This document shows, piece after piece, positions 1 through 7,102 of a stretch of 17,183 bases of DNA. The DNA comes from Natronohydrobacter sp. (lineage in GTDB: Bacteria; Pseudomonadota; Alphaproteobacteria; Rhodobacterales; Rhodobacteraceae). Under the pieces are notes generated by a model, which worked only from the letters and a program-made list of their open reading frames with translations, searched no databases and had not been told where the DNA came from. Made by a program: the position numbers and the translations under genes. Position 1 is the first letter of the stretch. Each line of letters opens with the position of its first letter. The stretch is taken from contig SKGU01000304.1 in NCBI GenBank assembly GCA_007117255.1, positions 1 through 17,183 of the forward strand, in the 5' to 3' direction.

Positions 1-6
1 GGCCGG

Positions 7-1023
7 ATGAAAGCCATATTCGACGACCGCCAGCGCCTGCATGACCCGCAGCATTTCATGGCCAATGGCAAAACCTATCCCAGCCCGGAATCGCCCGAAC
101 GCATTGCGCGGCTGATGGCAGGGGCGCAGGCCGCAGGCTGCCAGTTTCACCCGCCCGACGATGCCGGTCTTGGGCCGATTGCGGCGGTTCACAGCGCGGA
201 ATACCTGCAGTTTCTGCGCACGATCTACCCGCGCTGGCAACGCATTCCCGATGCGGGGCCAGAGGTGATCCCGAATATTCACCCGGCAACGCGCGCTGAC
301 AACTACCCGAAATCAGCTATCGGGCAGGCGGGTTATCATCAGGCCGATACCGCTTGCCCCATCGGCGCGCAGACTTGGGACGCGGCATATTGGTCGGCGC
401 AATCGGCGATCACGGGGGCGGATCTGGTGGTGGGCGGGGAGCGCGCGGTCTATGTGCTCTCGCGCCCGCCGGGCCATCATGCGTTTGCCGATCTGGCGGG
501 GGGCTTCTGCTTTCTGAACAATTCTGGCATCGCAGCCGAGCGGTTGCGCGCGGCAGGGCTGCGGCCTGCCATCCTGGATGTCGATGTGCATCATGGCAAC
601 GGCACGCAGGGCATTTTCTACGACCGCGACGATGTGTTGACCGTCTCATTGCATGCCGACCCTGACCGCTTCTATCCATTCTTCTGGGGCGCCGCGCAGG
701 AACGCGGGCATGGGCGCGGGATGGGCTTCAACCTGAACCTGCCCTTGGCCCGCGGCACAGATGACGCGGGCTATCTGGCCGCGCTGGACACTGCACTGGC
801 GCGCATTCAGGCATTTGGCGCAGATGTCGTGGTCGTGGCGTTGGGGCTGGACGCGCATATCGACGACCCGTTCAAGGGGTTGGCGATTACCACACCCGGA
901 TTTCAGGCCATTGCAGCGGCGATTTCCGGCCTAGGCCTGCCTCTGGTACTGGTACAGGAAGGCGGCTATGTCAGTGACGCGCTGGCGGATAATCTGACAG
1001 CTTTTCTTGGCGGGGTTTCATGA
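7..1023 (+). CDS. Histone-deacetylase-fold amidohydrolase (acetylpolyamine amidohydrolase type)
   Basis: The 338-aa protein has the zinc-dependent arginase/deacetylase fold that hydrolyses N-acetyl-amine bonds, probably in the cytoplasm (no signal peptide). Seen in the sequence: RPPGHHA at 153-159 with the catalytic pair H157-H158, DVDVHHGNGT at 191-200 giving metal ligands D193 and H195, the third ligand D282 in LGLDAH, and catalytic Y321 in QEGGY. Length and residue spacing are close to those of Mycoplana acetylpolyamine amidohydrolase (about 341 aa). The N-terminus at residue 1 fits the family start, so the gene looks complete although it lies 6 nt from the window edge and its ribosome binding site is not fully visible. 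Its stop overlaps the dgcA start (ATGA at 1020-1023), so the two are translationally coupled. Family assignment is firm. The substrate is not: an acetylpolyamine is the family default, while N-acetyl-L-glutamate is suggested by the neighbours. Confidence 0.9.
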   Translation: MKAIFDDRQRLHDPQHFMANGKTYPSPESPERIARLMAGAQAAGCQFHPPDDAGLGPIAAVHSAEYLQFLRTIYPRWQRIPDAGPEVIPNIHPATRADNYPKSAIGQAGYHQADTACPIGAQTWDAAYWSAQSAITGADLVVGGERAVYVLSRPPGHHAFADLAGGFCFLNNSGIAAERLRAAGLRPAILDVDVHHGNGTQGIFYDRDDVLTVSLHADPDRFYPFFWGAAQERGHGRGMGFNLNLPLARGTDDAGYLAALDTALARIQAFGADVVVVALGLDAHIDDPFKGLAITTPGFQAIAAAISGLGLPLVLVQEGGYVSDALADNLTAFLGGVS

Positions 1024-2051
1024 AGGTCGATTTTCACGCGCTCTATCTGAAAAAGCGCTTCCCCCTGCGGATTTCGCGGGGCGAGATTCTGGGCGGTGAG
1101 AACCTGTTTGTTTCTGTCACCGACGGCGATCTGACCGGCTGGGGCGAGATGGCCCCTGCCGCAACTGAGGGCGCGGCAGATGTTGCCCAAGGCCGTGCGC
1201 AGTTGGAAGCTTTCTGCGCAGATGTGCTGGAGGGCGCGATCCATGACATCTGGGCGCGTGCCCATGCGGGCGGTGTGGGCGCTTGCGCGCTGGCTGCGCT
1301 GGACATGGCGCTGTGGGATCTGCGCGCGAAACAGGCTGGCATGCCGCTATACCGCCTTTTGGGGCTGGCGCGGCGGGGTGTGGTGTCCTCGCTGACTGTG
1401 GGGATAAACCCGCCTGATGTGGTGCGCGAGCGGGTGCCGCTTTTGCTGGCGCGCGGGGCCAAGGCGCTGAAGATCAAACTGGGCAGTACGGACGGGATAG
1501 AGGCTGACAAGGCCATGTTCATAGCCGTGCAGGAGGCAGCAGAGGGTAGCGGCGCCGTTTTGCGCGTCGATGCCAATGGCGGCTGGTCGCTGGCAGATGC
1601 GCGTCACATGATGGGCTGGCTGGCCGAACGCGGCGTGGAGTATATCGAACAGCCGCTTGTCGAAGGAGCGGAAGACCAATTGCCCGAATTGTTCAAGTCC
1701 CGCGCCTTGCCGATATTCGTCGATGAATCCTGCCGTTTTTCTAATGACATCCCCGGTTTTGCGCATTGCGTGGACGGGGTGAACCTGAAGCTGATGAAAT
1801 GCGGCGGCATTACCGAGGCGCTGCGCATTGTTGCCACAGCGCGCGCGCATGGGCTGAAAACCATGATTGGCTGTATGGGCGAAAGCTCGGTTTCCATTGC
1901 CGCGGGCGCGTCGCTCTCAGTGCTGTTTGACTATATCGACCTTGATTCTCATCTGAACCTTGACCCTGACCCGGCTACCGGGGCGCCCTTCGCGGATGGC
2001 GTGACCTTGCCCGCAGACCAGCCCGGCCATGGAGGAACCCTGAATGCTTGA
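1020..2051 (+). CDS. dgcA: Enolase-superfamily racemase, N-acetyl-D-glutamate racemase DgcA type
   Basis: The 343-aa cytoplasmic protein belongs to the muconate-lactonizing/dipeptide-epimerase branch of the enolase superfamily. It shows the KxK catalytic motif K151/K153 (KIKLG), metal ligands D184 (RVDANGGW), E210 (EQPL) and D235 (DES), and the opposing base K257 in NLKLMKCGG, so both catalytic lysines are present. Older annotation would call it L-Ala-D/L-Glu epimerase. The directly following DUF1611 gene points instead to DgcA, which interconverts N-acetyl-D- and N-acetyl-L-glutamate in the D-glutamate catabolic pathway described in marine Proteobacteria. It overlaps the upstream deacetylase gene by 4 nt and dgcN by 8 nt, so the three are almost surely one transcript. 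The ATG at 1020 has only a weak G-rich ribosome binding site, as expected for a coupled start. Dipeptide epimerase remains the alternative. Confidence 0.85.
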   Translation: MKVDFHALYLKKRFPLRISRGEILGGENLFVSVTDGDLTGWGEMAPAATEGAADVAQGRAQLEAFCADVLEGAIHDIWARAHAGGVGACALAALDMALWDLRAKQAGMPLYRLLGLARRGVVSSLTVGINPPDVVRERVPLLLARGAKALKIKLGSTDGIEADKAMFIAVQEAAEGSGAVLRVDANGGWSLADARHMMGWLAERGVEYIEQPLVEGAEDQLPELFKSRALPIFVDESCRFSNDIPGFAHCVDGVNLKLMKCGGITEALRIVATARAHGLKTMIGCMGESSVSIAAGASLSVLFDYIDLDSHLNLDPDPATGAPFADGVTLPADQPGHGGTLNA

Positions 2052-3078
2052 CCCTACCCAACCCATTGCCTTGTTTGCCGAAGCCACCATGGGCAGCCTG
2101 AACGCCAAGATGGCAGAGGGCATCTTGCGCTATGGTCGCAATCCGGTGGTTGCGGTGATCGACAGCACGCAGGCTGGCAGGCGCGTGCGCGATCTGTGCA
2201 CGATCAACAGCGACGTTCCGATTGTCGCTACGCTGGCAGATGCGCAGGCGCTGGGTGCGCAGGTTCTGGTGCTGGGGACGGCCCCTTCGGGTGGGCGATT
2301 GCCGCAGGCCTGGGTTTCTGTGCTGGAACAGGCCGTGGTAGGCGGGATGTCGCTGGTCAATGGCATGCATGACCGCTTGCAGCCGATGTTTGCAGACAGG
2401 CTGCGCGCCGGGCAATGGGTGTGGGATTTGCGTGTGCCGCAGGGGGATGCGCCGCCTATCGGCATGGCGCGCGCGGCCAGTCTGAACAATACCCGCGTGC
2501 TGATGGTGGGCACCGATATGGCCATCGGCAAGATGACTGCAGGGCTGGAGCTGACCCGCAGCTTGCAGGAAATGGGCCGCGATGCGGCGTTTCTGGCCAC
2601 GGGACAGACGGGTATTGCGATCACGGGTCGGGGTATTCCGTTGGATGCGATCCGTGTGGATCATGCCGGGGGTTCGGTGGAACGCATGGTATTGGAGGCA
2701 GGTGCGCATGACATACTGGTGATCGAGGGGCAGGGCTCGCTCTTGCATCCGGGCAGCACGGCGACATTGCCCTTAATGCGGGGCAGCGCCTGCACACATA
2801 TGATCCTGTGTCACCGTGCGGGAATGCAAACACTGGACGAACTGGAAAGTGTGCGCATTCCCCCCCTGCGCGATGTGATTGCGCTGAATGAAGCTGTGGC
2901 GCACGCGGCCGGTGCACTGACCCAGGCGAAGGTTGCCGCGATTGCGTTGAACACCGCGCGCCTGACCCCGTCTGAAGCAGAAGCGGCGATTAAATCGGTC
3001 GAGGATGAAACCGGCCTGCCCACCGCTGACCCGGTGCGCCAAGGCGCGGATGCCTTGGCGCGGGCGCTTGTGGGATAG
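2044..3078 (+). CDS. dgcN: DUF1611 family D-glutamate N-acetyltransferase (DgcN type)
   Basis: The 344-aa protein is of the DUF1611 family. Visible family features are an N-terminal alpha/beta region starting LFAEATMG, the P-loop-like segment GTDMAIGKMTA at 156-166, ATGQTG at 185-190 and EGQGSLLHPG at 228-237. The family is often labelled NAD-dependent epimerase or ATP-binding protein, but the characterised member DgcN transfers acetyl from acetyl-CoA to D-glutamate, the first step of D-Glu catabolism. The start at 2044 is supported by the strong ribosome binding site GGAGGAA (2031-2037), 6 nt upstream and inside the end of dgcA. Pairing with a DgcA-type racemase is the main reason for choosing DgcN over other DUF1611 roles. 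No regulator gene (DgcR type) is visible within the window. The gene is convergent with the ATPase gene, 33 nt away, and no clear terminator hairpin lies between them. Confidence 0.82.
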   Translation: MLDPTQPIALFAEATMGSLNAKMAEGILRYGRNPVVAVIDSTQAGRRVRDLCTINSDVPIVATLADAQALGAQVLVLGTAPSGGRLPQAWVSVLEQAVVGGMSLVNGMHDRLQPMFADRLRAGQWVWDLRVPQGDAPPIGMARAASLNNTRVLMVGTDMAIGKMTAGLELTRSLQEMGRDAAFLATGQTGIAITGRGIPLDAIRVDHAGGSVERMVLEAGAHDILVIEGQGSLLHPGSTATLPLMRGSACTHMILCHRAGMQTLDELESVRIPPLRDVIALNEAVAHAAGALTQAKVAAIALNTARLTPSEAEAAIKSVEDETGLPTADPVRQGADALARALVG

Positions 3079-3111
3079 GGTGCGCCGGGTGGGGCAGGCC
3101 GGTTGACGCGT

Positions 3112-5337
3112 TCATTCTGAGGGCTTGGCGATCAACACATTCAGCAGCTCTTGCCACTGCGCCAAGGTGGTATCGGCAATCTGTCGGGGTCCGGCCTCCA
3201 GCATTCTGTGGCGCATCCGTTCTGCCAGTTGAACGCGCCAGTTTTCAGGCAAGGTTATGCTTTCGGCCTCTGCCCATGCCTGCGCCTGTGCCACGAAGGT
3301 TTGGCCTGACTTGACGGTATCGGCAAACAGCCGCTCTGGCCTGCGCTCGACGCGATCCAGTTGGGCGGCAAGATCCGTGACAGGAAACAGGTCTTCGACA
3401 GTGCTGCCAGCCAGCCCGGAGACAGCGTCCAGCAGAATGAGCGGTGTCTTGTCGCGCAGTGTTGCCGCGATCTCGCGGCCTCTGGCCGATCCGTCCAGCA
3501 CCAGTTTCGGGGGTTCGGTGCGCGTCTCGCTGAGCAGGCGTGCCATTGCGGGCATCACTTCCGCCCCGCAGGCAGGTGCGAAAACAATGTCGCGTTGTGG
3601 GATGAACTGACCTGCCGCGATGCTGAGGGTCTTGATGACGTTCAGATAGGTCTGCTCAACCCGGCTTTGCACCAGCACAGGCTGTGCACCACCCATGCTG
3701 ACCTCTGCCACAGACAGATTGAGCGCCGCGCGCACAGCAAACCCGGCCCCGCGCTGGCTGTCATTTCCTTCGGCCTGAAGCAGATCGCCACTGACGCGGG
3801 TAGAGCCGTCACGCCCGACAAAGACCTTGCGCGCACGGGCCAGCCTGTCGGCATCGACCAGAAACGGTGAATGCGTGGTGTAGAGGATCTGGTTCTTCAA
3901 TGCCAATCCTTCGAAGAACGCAGACAGATCGCGCTGGGCCAGCGGGTGTAGCGAATGGCCCGGCTCATCCAGTAGCAGCACGCAGTTTTCATGTGCGCCT
4001 TCGGCTTCATGCAGAAAGACCAGAAAGAAGCTCAGGAACCATTGCAGCCCGGTCGAGCGGTGTTCCAGTTCCACCTCCTGCGGGCGGCGCGCATCGGCCA
4101 CCCAGATGCGAAAATGGTTGCCATCGGCTTCAAACCGGAAGCGGTAATCGCCCTGTTTCCACCAGTCCGCAAAACGTTCTGTCAGCTTGGTGCCTGCCGA
4201 TTGCAGCAGGATTGAGCGCGTGCGCTTGGCTTCGGCGATCTGAGCCAGAAGCGCGGCGTCAGGCTTCAGTTCATGCCCGCGCGCGCGTTGCCACAGACTG
4301 CGCATCAGCCCGGTGCGGCCATTCTCGGCGATCATGCGGGCCTCGGCCTCGTCACGGATATCGCGGAAGTCGCGCCCCAGTTCGAGGATTTCCTGTGCCT
4401 GCACGCCGACGAAATCGAAGAGCACCCGCAATGTGCGCGCTTTCGCGCTTTCCTTGGCCCCCAGATCGCCACGATCCAGATTATCGACCACATGCGGCAG
4501 ATAGATTTCCGAATCCAGATTGCCGTAATTCGAATAATAGACGAAGCGCGGCAGGCAGGAAATGACAGCACGTCGGACATCTTCGCGCGCGGCCGGGTCC
4601 GGGGCGATCATTGCGGCCATCTGCTGACCGAGGGTCTTTTGCAGGCCACGCAGGACCGGGATGATCTGGCTTGTGGCGGGTGGGTCTTCGGGGACCAGCC
4701 CCGCCACGCAATTGCGCGCAAGCCGCAGGTCATTGCCGGTGACATTGGCGGCGGCGCGCAATTCGTCCAGCAGGTCACTTGTCAGCCGCGTTGCGTCATG
4801 GTGCAGCGGGTCGCTTGGCATGCTTTCCAGTGCTGCGCGCGCGTCGCGCAGTGCATTCAGTGCGGTTTCGACATGCGCATCGGCATCGAGTCGGTAATCG
4901 GGGAAGGATACTTTGAAACTGCCATCATAGAGCCGCGCCACTGACACGCGCTGCACTTGTTCGCGCGGCAGTTTTGCCAGATCGGCCAGCCGTGCGGCCT
5001 CAAACCCGGTGTCGAATTCGGCTGTGATGAACTGGAACTGTTCCGGCGCGCTGCGGATCGTGGCGAACAGCGCCTTGGGGTAGTCCGATGTGGGCTGTAA
5101 CGCACCTTCGCTGGCTGGATTGAGCTTCCATAGTGGCAAGAGCAGGTTGGTCTTGCCAGATTCGTTGACGCCGATCAGTGCCGTGACGCGGTCTGCATCG
5201 AGCCAGCCCGAATCCATGACTGACCTGAAGTTGCTGACGCGGTAGCGCAACAATCGGAACCCGGTATGAGCAGGGGAAGCTGCTTTGGGTGCGGCTGTGA
5301 CATTGGTGGAAAGGGCAAAGTCGGTTTCGTGACGCAT
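3112..5337 (-). CDS. OLD-like AAA ATPase with degenerate TOPRIM-like C-terminal domain
   Basis: The 741-aa protein has an ABC/SMC-type ATPase split by a long helical insert. FRSV at 37-40 begins the domain; Walker A is GVNESGKT (56-63); the signature-like segment is STGLQWFL (428-435); Walker B is LLLDEPGHSLHP (454-465); and the switch histidine is in TTHSPFLV (487-494). Residues about 552-655 look like the TOPRIM domain of OLD-family nucleases, ending in the typical STVEDLFP. However, the usual VLVEG is VLVQS (554-558) and the DxD is D615-G-S617, so the nuclease metal site looks broken. Start and expression are supported by AAGGAGA 7 nt upstream. The gene lies 15 nt after the last antiporter subunit, on the same strand. 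OLD-type ATPases act in phage defence or DNA metabolism; the role here is unknown. No GajB/UvrD-like helicase partner is present. Confidence 0.85.
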   Translation of the reverse strand: MRHETDFALSTNVTAAPKAASPAHTGFRLLRYRVSNFRSVMDSGWLDADRVTALIGVNESGKTNLLLPLWKLNPASEGALQPTSDYPKALFATIRSAPEQFQFITAEFDTGFEAARLADLAKLPREQVQRVSVARLYDGSFKVSFPDYRLDADAHVETALNALRDARAALESMPSDPLHHDATRLTSDLLDELRAAANVTGNDLRLARNCVAGLVPEDPPATSQIIPVLRGLQKTLGQQMAAMIAPDPAAREDVRRAVISCLPRFVYYSNYGNLDSEIYLPHVVDNLDRGDLGAKESAKARTLRVLFDFVGVQAQEILELGRDFRDIRDEAEARMIAENGRTGLMRSLWQRARGHELKPDAALLAQIAEAKRTRSILLQSAGTKLTERFADWWKQGDYRFRFEADGNHFRIWVADARRPQEVELEHRSTGLQWFLSFFLVFLHEAEGAHENCVLLLDEPGHSLHPLAQRDLSAFFEGLALKNQILYTTHSPFLVDADRLARARKVFVGRDGSTRVSGDLLQAEGNDSQRGAGFAVRAALNLSVAEVSMGGAQPVLVQSRVEQTYLNVIKTLSIAAGQFIPQRDIVFAPACGAEVMPAMARLLSETRTEPPKLVLDGSARGREIAATLRDKTPLILLDAVSGLAGSTVEDLFPVTDLAAQLDRVERRPERLFADTVKSGQTFVAQAQAWAEAESITLPENWRVQLAERMRHRMLEAGPRQIADTTLAQWQELLNVLIAKPSE

Positions 5338-5344
5338 GGGACGG

Positions 5345-5351
5345 TCTCCTT
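5345..5351 (-). promoter_or_regulatory. Ribosome binding site of the OLD-like ATPase gene
   Basis: On the minus strand the sequence reads AAGGAGA, 7 nt before the ATG at 5337 and within the 15-nt gap after the upstream stop codon. It fixes the start and shows that the ATPase can be translated from the long antiporter transcript. Confidence 0.75.
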
Positions 5352-5352
5352 G

Positions 5353-7098
5353 TCAGAAATCAGGTGTGAAGATTTGCGCAGGCGGCGGCGCGGTGGGCGA
5401 AGCGGCGGGTGTCTCGGCTAGAAGGCCCGCGCCAAATTCGAGGATCAGGATCAGCGCGATCAATCCGGCGATTGCAGTTTGCCCAAGTCGCCAGCGGCGC
5501 GCCGTTTCACCCAACAGTTTGGGCACCGCATGCCCAACTCTGCGTGCGGCGCGTCGCTTTGCAGCAATGACGCTGTCTACCCGCGCACCAAGAGCGTTGA
5601 ATGGCGCAAGGAGCTGAGCCAGAAACACTGACGGGCCGATGTGTTGCGCATGGGCAAATGTGGCGGCACCCGCGGCCAGAAGAACAGCGGAGCCTACAGG
5701 CCAGAGTGCGCCTGGTTCTGCGGTGCTGATCGGGGCAGCCATGTCTTGCGCCAGTACAGGCCAGATCACGGGTAGCGCCAGCGCCGCAGCAGCAAGTGAA
5801 ATGAAAGGCAATAGCACAGCTTCCGCCGCCATTTTCGCGGGCGCTTTCGGCGGGTTGCGCCAGATCAGCGCGATATAGCGCGCCATCAGCAGGGTTGTTG
5901 CGATGCCCGACAGGCTGAGCGCGACCGTCAGCCATGGCAGCCAGACCGGAGAGCCTGCGGCTAGCGCAGTTTTCAACGCCTCTTTGCCAAATCCGCCAGA
6001 ACTTGCAGGCAAACCCGCCAGCACAAGTGCTGGGATCAGCAGTGCAAGTGTGACAGCAATGCGCGACAGCGAGCCAGTCTGCGCAGCATATGCGCCTGTG
6101 CCCAGAAACAGCGCGCCCTTGGCAAGCGCATGATGCGCGGCCAGAAACACAAGCACTGGCAGGATCACAGCCCAAGCGGCAGGCACCATCAGCCCCGCGC
6201 CCAGACCCAGCGCGACAATGCCCATCTGGCTGACACTGGAGAAGCCCAGAACCACCTTTGGGTTATCCTGCTGTACGCCCAACAGAAGCGCCGCGAAGAT
6301 CGTGACCATCCCTGCGGCCATCAGGACAGTGCCATGGTCGGCATAGGCCACGCTGCCCAGCGGCAGGACCGTCAGCATGCCAAACAGCCCGGCTTTGATC
6401 ATTGCGCCGGACAGCACAGCACTGGCCGGAACCGGGGCGGCGCCATGTGCGGGCGGCAACCAGAAATGCAGCGGCATGATGCCCAGCTTGACTCCAAAGC
6501 CGATGATCAAGAGCGCCACTGCCATGCCCGAAGGCGCAGCTGCGCGCAGATCGGCCAACAGGAACGACCCGGCCTGTGACGCGGCCAGCGCCAGCCCCGC
6601 AAAAAGCGCCAATTCGCCCAGCACCACAAAGCCGATGTAAAGTCGCGCCGCGCTTTGGGCCTTGGCGTCGCGCATGTGCAGCACCAACCCGTAAGAGGCA
6701 AAGCTCATCAGCGCGAAGAAGGCATAGAAGCTCAGCGCATCCTGCGCCAGAAGCAGGCCCAGATTGCCCGCCTGTGCCATTGCAAACAAGACACCGAAGC
6801 TGGCGGCGCGAGCATCATCGCGCATCCAGTGGCGCGCGGCAGTGCCTGCGGCACACCACAAGAGGGCGGTGAAAACGATGAACAGCCGGGATACTTCGTC
6901 CAGCCCGAAATGCAGGCCAAGGATCAGCCATTCGGCCTGTGCCTCTAGCGGCAGATTAGCCAGCATCGCCAGCACTAGCGCAGGCAGGGGCGCGAAGGGC
7001 ATGACCCGCCAGACAAGAGCGCGCGCCTGTGGCCAGATCAGCAGCGCAGCCAGAAACAGCGGCGTGGCGAATGCGGTCATGAAGGCAAGAAGCTGCAT
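5353..7098 (-). CDS. Proton-conducting antiporter subunit, third NuoL/M/N-like protein of the Mrp/Mbh-type operon
   Basis: This 581-aa polytopic membrane protein is related to MrpA/MrpD and complex I NuoL/M/N. Conserved channel residues are visible: K204 in GVKLGIMPLHFWLP (TM7), K235 in MIKAG (TM8), H322-H323 and K327 in AAHHALAKG, and K372 in GFGKEALK (TM12). The TM5 glutamate is missing: FFALMSFASYGLV aligns with FYELLTLATYPLV of the neighbouring paralogue, putting A129 at the Glu position. The C-terminus (about 490-581) carries an extra basic stretch (AAKRRAARR) and a last membrane helix near 543-561, which gives extra length. Start chosen at 7098 because CAGGAGT lies about 7 nt upstream and the first recognisable membrane helix begins there; the longer open frame to 7350 runs inside the preceding gene. 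The gap to the upstream gene is 4 nt. The protein is probably part of the same membrane complex as the genes upstream. Confidence 0.85.
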   Translation of the reverse strand: MQLLAFMTAFATPLFLAALLIWPQARALVWRVMPFAPLPALVLAMLANLPLEAQAEWLILGLHFGLDEVSRLFIVFTALLWCAAGTAARHWMRDDARAASFGVLFAMAQAGNLGLLLAQDALSFYAFFALMSFASYGLVLHMRDAKAQSAARLYIGFVVLGELALFAGLALAASQAGSFLLADLRAAAPSGMAVALLIIGFGVKLGIMPLHFWLPPAHGAAPVPASAVLSGAMIKAGLFGMLTVLPLGSVAYADHGTVLMAAGMVTIFAALLLGVQQDNPKVVLGFSSVSQMGIVALGLGAGLMVPAAWAVILPVLVFLAAHHALAKGALFLGTGAYAAQTGSLSRIAVTLALLIPALVLAGLPASSGGFGKEALKTALAAGSPVWLPWLTVALSLSGIATTLLMARYIALIWRNPPKAPAKMAAEAVLLPFISLAAAALALPVIWPVLAQDMAAPISTAEPGALWPVGSAVLLAAGAATFAHAQHIGPSVFLAQLLAPFNALGARVDSVIAAKRRAARRVGHAVPKLLGETARRWRLGQTAIAGLIALILILEFGAGLLAETPAASPTAPPPAQIFTPDF

Positions 7099-7102
7099 GG
7101 CG

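Noticed and set aside
1020..2051. Plain L-Ala-D/L-Glu dipeptide epimerase of murein recycling
   Set aside because: Not excluded by motifs, but the immediately following DUF1611 gene and absence of murein-peptide genes favour DgcA.
1975..2748. Open frame of 257 codons on the minus strand
   Set aside because: Fully antisense to dgcA/dgcN, His/Arg/Gln-rich composition typical of a shadow frame in high-GC DNA, no family resemblance.
3079..3111. Terminator between dgcN and the convergent ATPase gene
   Set aside because: Only a 4-bp CCGG repeat is present in 33 nt, with no T-run.
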